Shown one piece after another: positions 27,843 to 35,825 of a stretch of 35,825 nucleotides of DNA. The position numbers and the translations under genes were made by a program. How positions within the stretch are numbered: position 1 is the first letter of the stretch; every line of letters starts with the position of its first letter. This DNA comes from Gammaproteobacteria bacterium (lineage in GTDB: Bacteria; Pseudomonadota; Gammaproteobacteria; JAADHS01). The stretch covers positions 1 through 35,825 of the forward strand of contig JAADHS010000051.1 of assembly GCA_013151745.1 (NCBI GenBank), given 5' to 3'. The notes below the pieces were generated by a model, which was given only the letters and a program-made list of their open reading frames with translations, had not been told where the DNA came from and made no database searches.

Positions 27843-28836
27843 CTCTTTTTCCGGATCCGATAAGGCGGCTATTTTATTGCTGAGCCTGGGTGAGCAAAAT
27901 GCTGCCGAGGTGCTAAGATTATTGGGCCCCAAAGAAGTGCAAAGCGTGGGTATGGCGATGGCCAGTATGGAAAAAGTTAACAAGGAAGAAGCGACCTCTA
28001 TATTGAACGGTTTTGTCGAAGAGGTAGAGAGTCAAACGAATTTGGGGGTTGGTTCCGAGGAGTATATTAAAACAGTCTTGTTAGATGCGTTGGGTGCAGG
28101 TAAAGCCGAAGGTGTGATAGACCGTATTTTAATGGGTCATAACAGTAAGGGTCTGGAGGCATTGAAATGGATGGACTCCAAAGCGGTAGCCGAAATAATT
28201 CGTCTAGAACATCCACAAATTATTGCGATTGTACTTTCATACCTGGATTCAGATCATGCTGCCGATGTACTTTCTCAGTTACCCATACGAACCCGCCCTG
28301 ATGTGGTGATGCGGATTGCCAGTTTGGACGGAATTCAACCGAGTGCTTTGCTGGAGCTGGATGAGATCATGGAAAAGCAATTTTCCAGTAATACTAACGT
28401 TAAATCTTCCAGTGTAGGTGGAACTAAGGTGGCCGCAGATATTTTGAATTTTTTGGATACCTCCACTGAAAGTGAAGTGATGGACAGCATCAAGGAAACG
28501 GATAGTGACTTGGGGCAAACCATAGAAGAACGTATGTTTGTTTTTGAAAATTTGTCGACACTGGATGATCGAAGCGTACAATCTTTGCTGCGTGAAGTTT
28601 CTTCAGACTCCTTGTTGCTTGCACTCAAAGGCTCTGACGAATCACTCAAAGAACTATTTTTCAAAAATATGTCTAAACGTGCGGCTGAAATGTTACGCGA
28701 TGACCTTGAGGCCAAAGGGCCGGTTCGTTTAAGTGAGGTCGAAACCGCACAAAAAGAAATTTTGGTTGTCGCCAGGCGTTTAGCAGATTCGGGGGATATT
28801 TCTCTGGGTGGAGGTTCGAGCGATGAGTTTGTCTAA
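27835..28836 (+). CDS. fliG: Flagellar motor switch protein FliG
   Basis: Rotor protein of the C ring that contacts the stator. The 333-residue product has the N-terminal FliF-binding domain, the middle EHPQIIAIVLSYL motif (near 124-136), and a C-terminal torque domain with the charged helix KGSDESLKELFFKNMSKRAAEMLRDD. Length is normal. It overlaps fliF by 8 bases at the start and fliH by 14 bases at the end. Confidence 0.97.
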   Translation: MGDSFSGSDKAAILLLSLGEQNAAEVLRLLGPKEVQSVGMAMASMEKVNKEEATSILNGFVEEVESQTNLGVGSEEYIKTVLLDALGAGKAEGVIDRILMGHNSKGLEALKWMDSKAVAEIIRLEHPQIIAIVLSYLDSDHAADVLSQLPIRTRPDVVMRIASLDGIQPSALLELDEIMEKQFSSNTNVKSSSVGGTKVAADILNFLDTSTESEVMDSIKETDSDLGQTIEERMFVFENLSTLDDRSVQSLLREVSSDSLLLALKGSDESLKELFFKNMSKRAAEMLRDDLEAKGPVRLSEVETAQKEILVVARRLADSGDISLGGGSSDEFV

Positions 28837-29452
28837 AATTGTCTCCAGTCATGATAGTGTCGCGTTAGAGCGATGGAAGTCTAAACCTGTTAATAGAGCC
28901 TCAGGTCAACAACACAATATGCTCACCGCTAGTCAACTGGAGGCGCTACAAAACCAAGCAAAGGATGAAGGCTATCAAGCCGGTTACCAGGAAGGGTTAG
29001 ATAAAGGTGAGGTTGAAATCAAGCAGAAAGTTAAGAAAATAGAAAAAATAATTTCCATGCTGAGCGTGCCTCTGGAGTTACTGGATGATACGGTAGAAAA
29101 AGAACTGACTACTTTATCGTTGATTATTGCCAGGCAAATTATTCGCAGAGAACTAAAAACAGACCCAGATCATGTCGTTGCTGTTGTTAAAGAAGCTGTT
29201 TCAGCCTTACCTTTAGCATCGCGTAATATTCGTATTATTTTACACCCTGAAGATGCCGTTTTAATCAAAGAGAATTTATCGCTTAATGAAGATGTAGGCA
29301 ATTGGTCGGTGGTCGATGACCCTGCGCTCACTCGCGGTGATTGCAAGGTTTCTACAGAAACATCACATATTGATGCAACGATAGAAAAAAGACTAACAGC
29401 CATTGCCGCAGAATTATTGGGCGGTGAGCGAGAGGGTGAAAAGCATGGCTAG
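28823..29452 (+). CDS. fliH: Flagellar export regulator FliH
   Basis: Negative regulator and stator-like partner of the FliI ATPase. The 209-residue product has an N-terminal disordered part, the GxxxG-like [17 protein letters not shown] repeat region (about 52-70), then the domain [14 protein letters not shown] ... VKEAVSALP and [16 protein letters not shown] at 28823 has GGAGG 8 bases upstream; a GTG at 28808 is in frame but less likely. It overlaps fliG by 14 bases and fliI by 8. Confidence 0.9.
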   Translation: MSLSKIVSSHDSVALERWKSKPVNRASGQQHNMLTASQLEALQNQAKDEGYQAGYQEGLDKGEVEIKQKVKKIEKIISMLSVPLELLDDTVEKELTTLSLIIARQIIRRELKTDPDHVVAVVKEAVSALPLASRNIRIILHPEDAVLIKENLSLNEDVGNWSVVDDPALTRGDCKVSTETSHIDATIEKRLTAIAAELLGGEREGEKHG

Positions 29453-30770
29453 AAGTGCGATGTGGCAGGAGCGGTTGCGTGCCTGTGGCGAACGGGTGAA
29501 AAAGCCTGTACCGCTGATTATTGAAGGCAAACTCACTCGGATGGTGGGTTTGACTTTAGAGGCTGTAGGCTGTCAATCCCCCGTCGGTAGCCGGTGTCTG
29601 ATTTCAGGTGTAGATGGTGAAGAGATAGAAGCCGAAGTGGTCGGTTTTTCGGGAGACAAGACTTATTTAATGGCGACAGATCAGTTGCGGGGTTTGGTGC
29701 CTAATGCGCGTGTTGTGCCCAGTAATAAGGTCTATGCCGCTCGTGTAGGGAATGGTTTTCTCGGTAGGGTCATTGATGGTGGCGGACGACCACTGGATAA
29801 TAAAGGCCCTTTGTTAGCCGATGCTCAAGTTCCCCTTATGGGTGTACCGATCAATCCCTTGTCAAGAAAACCAATAAGAGAAGCCCTGGATGTCGGAGTG
29901 CGGGCAATTAATGGCATGTTAACCGTAGGTCGGGGTCAGCGCATGGGTCTGTTTGCCGGTAGCGGAGTAGGTAAAAGTGTCTTGCTGGGTATGATGACGC
30001 GCTTTACTACAGCAGATATTATTGTGGTGGGCTTGATTGGTGAGCGAGGTCGCGAGGTCAAAGAATTTATAGAGCATAGCTTGGGTCAACATGGGCTATC
30101 GCGCTCTGTTGTTGTTGCCGCCCCAGCTGACACGTCACCTGTAATGCGTTTGCATGGTGCTTTGCTGGCAACCAGTATCGCTGAATATTTTCGAGATCAA
30201 GGAAAACAAGTTTTGTTATTGATGGATTCTTTGACCCGTTTTGCTCAGGCACAACGCGAAATCGCGTTAGCTATTGGTGAACCGCCCGCAACCAAAGGTT
30301 ATCCGCCCTCTGTTTTTTCAAAACTACCTCAACTTGTTGAACGAGCAGGAAACAGTGATGTTAGTGGCGGATCGATTACCGCCTTTTACACCGTATTAGC
30401 CGAGGGGGATGATCAACAGGATCCGATCGCGGATGCTGCCCGAGCTATTTTAGATGGCCATGTGGTGTTATCCCGTCGCCTCAGTGATTCAGGGCATTAC
30501 CCTGCTATAGATATAGAGGCTTCTATCAGTCGTGTCGCACCAGAAATTACCGATGAAAAACACCAAAAAGCGACACGCCGTTTTAAACAAATGTATTCCT
30601 TGTATCAACAAAACCGTGATTTAATCAGTGTCGGTGCTTATACACCGGGCAGTGATGCAAAACTGGATGAAGCTGTTAATCTGCAAGAAAAACTAGCAAC
30701 TTATTTACAGCAAGACATGAATAAGTCTGTTCCTTTGGCGCAATCTATTGAAGAATTATCGGGTATTTGA
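29445..30770 (+). CDS. fliI: Flagellar type III export ATPase FliI
   Basis: F1-beta-like ATPase that powers flagellar protein export. The 441-residue product has Walker [15 protein letters not shown], the LIGERGREV motif, [14 protein letters not shown] and the ATPase signature [11 protein letters not shown] near the C-terminus. ATG at 29445 is chosen (AGAGGG about 9 bases upstream, start MARSAMW); an upstream frame extends into fliH. fliH overlaps it and fliJ begins 8 bases after its stop. Confidence 0.97.
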   Translation: MARSAMWQERLRACGERVKKPVPLIIEGKLTRMVGLTLEAVGCQSPVGSRCLISGVDGEEIEAEVVGFSGDKTYLMATDQLRGLVPNARVVPSNKVYAARVGNGFLGRVIDGGGRPLDNKGPLLADAQVPLMGVPINPLSRKPIREALDVGVRAINGMLTVGRGQRMGLFAGSGVGKSVLLGMMTRFTTADIIVVGLIGERGREVKEFIEHSLGQHGLSRSVVVAAPADTSPVMRLHGALLATSIAEYFRDQGKQVLLLMDSLTRFAQAQREIALAIGEPPATKGYPPSVFSKLPQLVERAGNSDVSGGSITAFYTVLAEGDDQQDPIADAARAILDGHVVLSRRLSDSGHYPAIDIEASISRVAPEITDEKHQKATRRFKQMYSLYQQNRDLISVGAYTPGSDAKLDEAVNLQEKLATYLQQDMNKSVPLAQSIEELSGI

Positions 30771-30777
30771 TCTTCTT

Positions 30778-31215
30778 ATGTATAAATCAAAAAGACTCAA
30801 ACCAATAGAGCAGCTTGCGGAAGAAAAAGAACTTGCCGCGGCCAAAAATTTGGGTGCGAGTCTGAACCTTGTTGCCGAACGAAAAAAAAAACTTGAAGAG
30901 CTTGATTTTTATCGGACTGAATACAGCCAACGTTTTCAAAGTACCAATAATGCACCTACCCTAGCTTACCAGTTTCATGATTTTCGTAATTTTTTACATC
31001 GCCTGGATTTAGTAATAGAAGAACAAAAAAAATTGCTACTTTTTAGTGAGCAAGATGTAATAGAAAAAAAGAAAATTTGGAAAGCTTGTCGAAGCAAGGC
31101 AAAAGCCTTGGGTAAGGTAGTGTCTCGTTTGGAAGTAGTGGAATTGATGCAAGAAACCCGACAAGAACAGAAAGAACTCGATGAGAGGTCATTGCGTCGA
31201 CAGCACCACAGATAA
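30778..31215 (+). CDS. fliJ: Flagellar export chaperone FliJ
   Basis: 145-residue, Lys/Glu-rich, wholly helical coiled-coil protein, as expected for the FliJ that sits in the FliI hexamer. Visible pattern: YKSKRLKPIEQLAEEKELAAAKNL, then long heptad-like segments to the C-terminus. Its position right after fliI, start at ATG 30778, supports the call. Shine-Dalgarno is weak. The usual next gene, fliK, is not here; an intergenic gap and chemotaxis genes follow. Confidence 0.85.
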   Translation: MYKSKRLKPIEQLAEEKELAAAKNLGASLNLVAERKKKLEELDFYRTEYSQRFQSTNNAPTLAYQFHDFRNFLHRLDLVIEEQKKLLLFSEQDVIEKKKIWKACRSKAKALGKVVSRLEVVELMQETRQEQKELDERSLRRQHHR

Positions 31216-31374
31216 AAAATAAGGAACGTGCACGAAATAACTTTTCTGTTTGGTTTCAGGCGTTACCTCCGTCGTTGGTTTTGTTTTCTGAGTGGTTTTA
31301 TTTTTCCTTTCCTGGAAAAGATTTATTTCAGCTCGCTTTATTCTCTTTGTGTTTTAAGTCGATATATCAATATA

Positions 31375-31394
31375 CCCCCCCCCCCTTTTTTTTT
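31375..31394 (+). repeat. Homopolymeric tract C11 then T9
   Basis: Eleven C followed by nine T, 74 bases before the sigma-28 -35 box. Such tracts vary in length by slipped-strand mispairing and can also be sequencing error sites. It lies between two operons, not inside a gene. Confidence 0.9.
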
Positions 31395-31417
31395 AGGTTG
31401 AATACAACCTTTTCTCT
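31395..31417 (+). terminator. Possible terminator of the fli operon
   Basis: AGGTTG-AATA-CAACCT forms a perfect 6-base stem with a 4-base loop, followed by TTTCTCT. The stem is short and the tail mixed, so it is a weak intrinsic terminator at best. Confidence 0.4.
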
Positions 31418-31467
31418 GATTCGAAATATAAAGTTATTTTTCATATTTTAAACATGGTTTTTCAGGT

Positions 31468-31494
31468 TAAAGATTTAAAATTGCTCGCCGATAG
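31468..31494 (+). promoter_or_regulatory. sigma-28 (FliA) promoter of the STAS-cheYAW operon
   Basis: TAAA, a 15-base spacer and GCCGATAG match the flagellar sigma-28 consensus TAAA-N15-GCCGATAA with one mismatch. It lies 57 bases before the STAS gene start. So this chemotaxis operon is a late flagellar (class IV) unit. Confidence 0.88.
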
Positions 31495-31551
31495 TTGAGG
31501 TTGAATATACAGAGAGTTTAACGTCTACATAGACCAGTAGGATGATAAGCA

Positions 31552-31842
31552 ATGACAACCGGGGATGAAGTTATCAATATTGAAGTGGATCTGGGTGATG
31601 CGCTGGATATATCCCATGTCAGGGGGTTATGGGAAAAGTTGAGCAAGGCGATGGAGAGTGCAAAGTCAATAAGTTTGAAGGCCGGTCAGGTTGATGTTGC
31701 TGATACCGCTGCTTTACAGATGTTGAGTGTCTTTTTCCTCGATGTAAAAGGTCAAAATATTGTGGTGCGTTGGGACGGGGTAGCAGAGAGTATGTATAAG
31801 GCAGCGGCCTTGCTGGGTTTGACAAAACACCTGGATTTGTGA
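31552..31842 (+). CDS. STAS domain protein of the chemotaxis operon
   Basis: 96 residues, a single STAS domain of the anti-sigma-antagonist/MlaB-like type: strand IEVDLGDALDISHV, strand KSISLKAGQVDVADTAALQML with the Asp51-Thr52 pair where phosphorylation occurs in related proteins, and the end AALLGLTKHLDL. No membrane part. It is the first gene after the sigma-28 promoter and precedes cheY by 37 bases. STAS genes are known beside cheY-cheA in chemotaxis clusters of the Pseudomonas Che2/Vibrio cluster III kind; its role there is not clear to me. Confidence 0.82.
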   Translation: MTTGDEVINIEVDLGDALDISHVRGLWEKLSKAMESAKSISLKAGQVDVADTAALQMLSVFFLDVKGQNIVVRWDGVAESMYKAAALLGLTKHLDL

Positions 31843-31879
31843 ATTTTCATTTTTATTGAAATGGTAAAGGGATAGCCTA

Positions 31880-32242
31880 ATGGCAAAGATACTTACAGCA
31901 GATGATTCAGCATCAATGCGACAAATGGTTAGCTTCACCTTAAAAGGAGCAGGGTACGACGTGGTTGAAGCTGTCGATGGTATGGACGCGTTTAATAAAG
32001 CGGAAAAAGAAAAAGCGGATTTGGTGATCACGGATGTGAATATGCCGAATCTTGATGGTATTGGGCTTGTTAAAAAGTTACGTGGTTTGCCAACCTATAA
32101 ATTCACACCGATTTTACTACTGACAACGGAGTCAGGAAAAGAAAAAAAATCTGAAGGACGAGCAGCTGGAGCGACGGGATGGTTAGTCAAACCATTTAAC
32201 CCGGATCAACTTTTGGCGACAGTGAAAAAAGTATTGGGGTAG
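31880..32242 (+). CDS. cheY: Chemotaxis response regulator CheY
   Basis: Single receiver domain, 120 residues. ILTADDS at the N-terminus supplies the acidic pocket, phospho-acceptor Asp52 is in ITDVNMPN, Thr is in LLTTE and Lys in VKPF. The residue that corresponds to Tyr106 of E. coli CheY is Trp (GATGWLVKPF), as in many non-enteric CheY proteins. A good ribosome site (AAAGGG) precedes the ATG. It is directly followed by cheA. Confidence 0.95.
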   Translation: MAKILTADDSASMRQMVSFTLKGAGYDVVEAVDGMDAFNKAEKEKADLVITDVNMPNLDGIGLVKKLRGLPTYKFTPILLLTTESGKEKKSEGRAAGATGWLVKPFNPDQLLATVKKVLG

Positions 32243-32248
32243 CCTGCT

Positions 32249-34387
32249 ATGTCGTTTGATATGGAACAATTTCTCGAAACCTTTTATGAAGAAAGTTTCG
32301 AGGGGCTGGATATAATGGAAACAGCATTACTGGATCTTGACGTGGGAGCCACTGATTCGGAGACAGTCAATACTATTTTTCGATCTGCCCATTCTATCAA
32401 AGGGGGAGGAGCCACCTTTGGACTTACGGATATTGCTGAATTTACTCACGGCTTAGAAACTCTTTTGGACGAAATGCGGGATGGTCGAAGGGCTGTGACG
32501 CAGGAAGCCGTTAGTTTGCTGCTGCGTTCTGTTGATTGTATCCGTGACATGTTAACCGCAGCTAAAACAAAATCTGATTTTAATCAGGACGAAGTGACGC
32601 TGGTTGATCAAGCAGTTAAAGTCATGTTGGGTTCTGAGCAAAATATTAACGAACCGGAATCGACAATAACCGTGTCCGAAAATACAGAGTCTGAGCAGAA
32701 AAAAAACTCTGGTGAAACAGGTTGGTTGATTCATTTCAGACCTCATGCAAATTTATTTCATACTGGAAATGATCCGGTTCGTATGTTTCGTGAGCTGGAG
32801 GCATTAGGCTCTCTGACTGTTGAAGCTGATATGAGTTCATTACCTGCGTTTGTTGATCTGATTCCTGAAGATGCTTGTATGGGCTGGGTTATTACGCTAC
32901 TCGGTGATGTGACACGTGAAGATATTGATGACGTTTTTGCTTGGGTGGAAGATGAATGTGATCTTACCATTACATCACTTAACGATGGGGCTGTAACCGC
33001 GATAGAACCTGTTTCTGAATCCATCGTTGTTGAGCCAGAAAAAGGAAAAATAGAAGTTGAGGCGAAACCGGTCGTAGCGATAAAATCGGTACCGCCTCCT
33101 GAAGAACAACGTCAAGGGGATGATCGACGTAAGATCAATGAACGTCGTCAAACAGCAAAGCCTACCGGGGAAAGTACCTCTATTAGAGTGGGTATCGATA
33201 AAGTCGATGCCTTGATCAATATGGTGGGTGAATTGGTGATTACCCAATCCATGCTGAATCAATTAAGCAAAGATTTTGATATGAGTCGCCTTTCCAAATT
33301 GCAAGAAGGGGTGACGCTGTTAGAGCGCAATACTCGAGAACTTCAAGAGAATGTGATGCGCATTCGCATGTTACCGATTAGTTTTGCCTTTAATCGTTTT
33401 CCCAGAATGGTACATGATTTGTCGCAAAAATTGGATAAAAAAATAGAGTTAAAGTTGTTAGGTGAGCAAACCGAGCTTGATAAAACGGTCATGGAAAAAA
33501 TTGGCGACCCTTTAGTTCATTTAGTTCGTAATTCCCTGGATCATGGTTTAGAAACGCCGGATGTACGTCAACAGGCAGGAAAATCGGAAACCGGAACACT
33601 ACAGCTTAATGCCTTTCATCAAGGTGGCAATATTGTCATTGAAATTAGTGATGATGGCGCGGGTCTGAATAAAGAACGTATTCTGAATAAAGCCAAAGAA
33701 AAAGGCTTGGTCGGAGTTGATGAGGTTTTGAGTGATGACAAGATTCATGAATTGATTTTCCGGCCTGGATTTTCTACCGCCGAAGTTGTGAGTGATGTCT
33801 CGGGTCGTGGCGTGGGTATGGATGTTGTAAAACGTAACATCAAAGATTTGAGTGGAACGATTGAAGTGGCTTCAGAAGAAGGCGTCGGTAGTAAATTTAC
33901 GATTCGCTTGCCACTCACTCTGGCCATTCTTGATGGTCAATTAGTTAAGGTGGGAGAGGAAACCTACATTATTCCTTTGGTTTCGATTGTCGAATCATTA
34001 CAAATGAAAAAAGAACACATCAATATCATTGCCGGAAAGTCAGAAGTTTATAAAATGAGAGAAGATTATTTGCCTATCGTTAGGTTGCATGGCTTGTTTG
34101 ATCATGAAAAAGACGAAAGTATTTTAGACAATGCTTTGCTCGTGGTGGTTGAAGGTGAGGGCCAACGCGTGGGCCTAGTTGTCGATGATTTGCTCGGCCA
34201 ACAACAAGTTGTTATTAAAAGTCTGGAATCTAATTATCGAAAAGTAGATGGTGTGTCTGGCGCGACCATACTGGGCGATGGAACCGTTGCATTGATTTTG
34301 GATATTGCAGGGTTGATTGTATGTGCTGAGCGTGTGAATTATGGACAAAGCGAGTCTGTCGATAAAAATTATATAGGTATGGGATAG
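32249..34387 (+). CDS. cheA: Chemotaxis histidine kinase CheA
   Basis: 712 residues. An HPt domain at 1-110 carries His48 in FRSAHSIKGGGATFG. A second domain (about 160-250, WLIHFRPHANLFHTGNDPVRM) is the P2-like module of this CheA type. The dimerisation helices start near 313 (IDKVDALINMVGELVITQS), the ATPase has N box HLVRNSLDHGLE near 420, ISDDGAGLN near 467 and GRGVGMDVV, and a CheW-like domain ends the protein (from about 560). Start 6 bases after cheY. Likely signals to CheY and to a methylesterase beyond the window. Confidence 0.96.
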   Translation: MSFDMEQFLETFYEESFEGLDIMETALLDLDVGATDSETVNTIFRSAHSIKGGGATFGLTDIAEFTHGLETLLDEMRDGRRAVTQEAVSLLLRSVDCIRDMLTAAKTKSDFNQDEVTLVDQAVKVMLGSEQNINEPESTITVSENTESEQKKNSGETGWLIHFRPHANLFHTGNDPVRMFRELEALGSLTVEADMSSLPAFVDLIPEDACMGWVITLLGDVTREDIDDVFAWVEDECDLTITSLNDGAVTAIEPVSESIVVEPEKGKIEVEAKPVVAIKSVPPPEEQRQGDDRRKINERRQTAKPTGESTSIRVGIDKVDALINMVGELVITQSMLNQLSKDFDMSRLSKLQEGVTLLERNTRELQENVMRIRMLPISFAFNRFPRMVHDLSQKLDKKIELKLLGEQTELDKTVMEKIGDPLVHLVRNSLDHGLETPDVRQQAGKSETGTLQLNAFHQGGNIVIEISDDGAGLNKERILNKAKEKGLVGVDEVLSDDKIHELIFRPGFSTAEVVSDVSGRGVGMDVVKRNIKDLSGTIEVASEEGVGSKFTIRLPLTLAILDGQLVKVGEETYIIPLVSIVESLQMKKEHINIIAGKSEVYKMREDYLPIVRLHGLFDHEKDESILDNALLVVVEGEGQRVGLVVDDLLGQQQVVIKSLESNYRKVDGVSGATILGDGTVALILDIAGLIVCAERVNYGQSESVDKNYIGMG

Positions 34388-34399
34388 GAGTAAGGCAGT

Positions 34400-34909
34400 A
34401 TGAATATTGAGGAGGCAGTCAATTCAGGTGGTGTACATGGTGCCGCAGAAGGTATGAATCAGTATCTGACATTTATTATGGCTGAAGAAGAATATGCGGT
34501 TGATATTTTACGTGTCCAGGAAATAAAAGGATGGGATGTCGCCACCGCATTGCCTAATACACCAGACTACGTCAGAGGTGTGATAAACCTGAGGGGGACA
34601 ATCGTTCCTATTATTGATCTTCGGCAACGGTTTGGTCTGGACTCTATTCAATATGGAGCGACAACGGTGGTGATTGTATTGAAAGTACTTTCTGATGCTG
34701 GAGAACGAATTATGGGTGTGGTGGTCGATGCGGTATCTGAAGTCTATAACGTTTCTCCAGATGAAATAAAGCCTGCACCCAGTTTTGGTGAAGTTCAAAA
34801 AGAAGTTGTGAAGGGTTTGGCTACCGTTGAAAATAAAATGATTATTATTCTCGACATTGATCAGCTTTTAAACGAGCGAGAGCTACAAATGGCTACCGCC
34901 AGCCAATAA
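34400..34909 (+). CDS. cheW: Chemotaxis coupling protein CheW
   Basis: 169 residues linking receptors to CheA. The CheW fold is plain: YLTFIMAEEEYAVDILRVQEIKG, then PNTPDYVRGVINLRGTIVPIIDLRQRFG, ending in the helix near IILDIDQLLNE. An extra 20 residues precede the domain. AGGAG lies 8 bases upstream of the ATG. It follows cheA by 12 bases and a small gene follows. Confidence 0.95.
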   Translation: MNIEEAVNSGGVHGAAEGMNQYLTFIMAEEEYAVDILRVQEIKGWDVATALPNTPDYVRGVINLRGTIVPIIDLRQRFGLDSIQYGATTVVIVLKVLSDAGERIMGVVVDAVSEVYNVSPDEIKPAPSFGEVQKEVVKGLATVENKMIIILDIDQLLNERELQMATASQ

Positions 34910-34934
34910 TCTTGTCTATAAAGGTTTGTGTGTG

Positions 34935-35105
34935 ATGAATAAAAATAAATTATCAACAGATGATTTTTTTCTGAATACGACTTCAGCAAAGAAGCAAGAA
35001 CAAGATATAAAAAGAGACAAATTTTTTATATCGAATAAAGTTGTACGATGTCCCGTACTGACACCATTGGAGCGCTTGGCAGCAGATTTGGCATGGAATG
35101 GATAA
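34935..35105 (+). CDS. Small uncharacterised protein between cheW and the globin receptor
   Basis: A 56-codon frame from ATG (AAGG 10 bases upstream) to TAA that fills the 208-base gap between cheW and the receptor gene, leaving 12 bases before the next ATG. The product is Lys/Asp-rich at first (KKQEQDIKRDK), then FFISNKVVRCPVL and the end TPLERLAADLAWNG. No signal or membrane segment. Codon use and spacing fit a real gene of the operon, but I do not recognise it and cannot test conservation. Confidence 0.55.
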   Translation: MNKNKLSTDDFFLNTTSAKKQEQDIKRDKFFISNKVVRCPVLTPLERLAADLAWNG

Positions 35106-35117
35106 AAGGATTTTGAA

Positions 35118-35825
35118 ATGAAAACTGGAGCAAATAAAAGGAACAACATCGATCCTCGTTTGGCTGAGATTGATTCAAACTTACTGAAACAAACCTTTGA
35201 GGCTTTGATCCCGGAAGGGGAAGCCTTGTGTGTGCGTTTCTATGAGAGATTATTTGATCAATACCCAGAGGTGAAGCCCCTTTTTGAAAAAAGTGATATG
35301 GCGAAGCAGAGTAAAAAGCTGTTATCTGCCCTTTCATTAGTCGTTTCCAGTTTTGTTAAAAAAGAGCTTCCGATTGATGCGCTTAAACAATTGGGTGAAC
35401 GACATCAAACCTATGGCGCAGTAGAAGGGCATTATCAAGCCGTAGCAGAAGTATTGTTGGGTGTGATGCAAGAGTTTTCTGGACAAATTTGGACGAATGA
35501 AGTGGAAAAGGTATGGCGCGATGCATTAAATATCGTCGCGACGACGATGATAAGTGCATACAGTATAACGGAGGGTTCATCAATGGAATCAACTAAACAA
35601 ACAGTACAGGTGGAGATGGAGAGCAAGGACGTGGAAAATAATGATACGCAGCACATGCAGTCCGCAGTCGACAATGCGATGACGGCAATCATGATGGTTG
35701 ATCTCGATTTAATTATTACTTACGCGAATAAAGCAACGATTTCTCTGCTCAAAAAACACGCTGATGCACTCAATGCACTCTACTCAGGGTTCTCTGCTGA
35801 CAATATCGTCGGTACTTGTATTGAT
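35118..35825 (+). CDS. Globin-PAS chemoreceptor (methyl-accepting chemotaxis protein), truncated by the window end
   Basis: The first 236 residues are present; the frame is open to the window end. Residues 15-150 form a haemoglobin domain of the flavohaemoglobin/Vitreoscilla type: RFYERLFDQYPEVKPLF with B10 Tyr42, E7 Gln64 (AKQSKKLLSAL), and the proximal F8 His96 in GERHQTYGAVEGHY. A charged linker (155-178) leads to a PAS domain from about 180 (AVDNAMTAIMMVDLDLIITYAN), whose end NIVGTCID matches the PAS found in Aer2-like receptors. The signalling domain must lie beyond 35825. AAGGA precedes the ATG. Being in the cheYAW operon, it is probably an O2 or NO receptor. Confidence 0.85.
   Translation, partial: MKTGANKRNNIDPRLAEIDSNLLKQTFEALIPEGEALCVRFYERLFDQYPEVKPLFEKSDMAKQSKKLLSALSLVVSSFVKKELPIDALKQLGERHQTYGAVEGHYQAVAEVLLGVMQEFSGQIWTNEVEKVWRDALNIVATTMISAYSITEGSSMESTKQTVQVEMESKDVENNDTQHMQSAVDNAMTAIMMVDLDLIITYANKATISLLKKHADALNALYSGFSADNIVGTCID

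Larger units (their letters stand above)
31216..31551. other. 336-base gap between the fli and che operons
   Basis: Pyrimidine-rich on the plus strand, with the C11T9 tract, a short hairpin with a pyrimidine tail, and a sigma-28 promoter near its right end. No coding gene is evident. fliK is missing from this position. Confidence 0.6.

Noticed and set aside
28808-28822. Upstream GTG start for fliH
   Set aside because: The GGAGG there is better placed as the ribosome site for the ATG at 28823.

Overview
The window looks like chromosomal DNA of a free-living, polarly flagellated gammaproteobacterium of moderate to low GC. Three blocks follow gene orders I know from Pseudomonas-type genomes: rpoH/ftsY facing two M16 peptidases and rsmD; idh-cspD facing clpS-clpA; and fleQ-fleSR-fliEFGHIJ. 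I cannot name a genus. I see no insertion sequence, prophage, CRISPR array, rRNA or tRNA.

Left block (1-5,533). rpoH and ftsY lie on the minus strand, but the ftsE and ftsX genes that usually sit between them are absent. In their place rpoH has its own promoter, covered by a near-perfect CIRCE operator for the HrcA repressor. Facing these are a catalytic and a non-catalytic M16 peptidase and rsmD. After an AT-rich gap comes an orphan secreted protein of TIM-barrel glycosidase-like type (5,973-7,250).

Middle block (7,439-21,065). A minus-strand run reads cspD, monomeric NADP isocitrate dehydrogenase, a phosphohexomutase, two YbjQ-like proteins and an M48 metallopeptidase. clpS-clpA diverges from it and ends at a strong terminator. 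An EamA transporter follows, with a terminator hairpin and a 33-codon open frame upstream of its start, which resembles an attenuated leader. Next are a periplasmic LolA-like protein with a His/Asp-rich insertion, a YceI protein paired with an unknown polytopic membrane protein, and an atypical PilZ protein just before the flagellar master regulator.

Right block (21,459-35,825). FleQ carries the residues of a c-di-GMP-responsive enhancer-binding protein. A sigma-54 promoter precedes fleS-fleR, which lead into fliE and then fliF-G-H-I-J. Instead of fliK, a 336-base gap follows; it holds a C11T9 tract, a hairpin and a textbook sigma-28 promoter. That promoter drives STAS-cheY-cheA-cheW, a 56-codon small gene, and a chemoreceptor cut by the window end. 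The receptor begins with a haemoglobin domain of the flavohaemoglobin type followed by a PAS domain. Together these genes form the flagellar cascade (FleQ, then sigma-54/FleSR, then sigma-28) and couple it to a probable oxygen- or NO-sensing chemotaxis array. That array is the most interesting system in the window.
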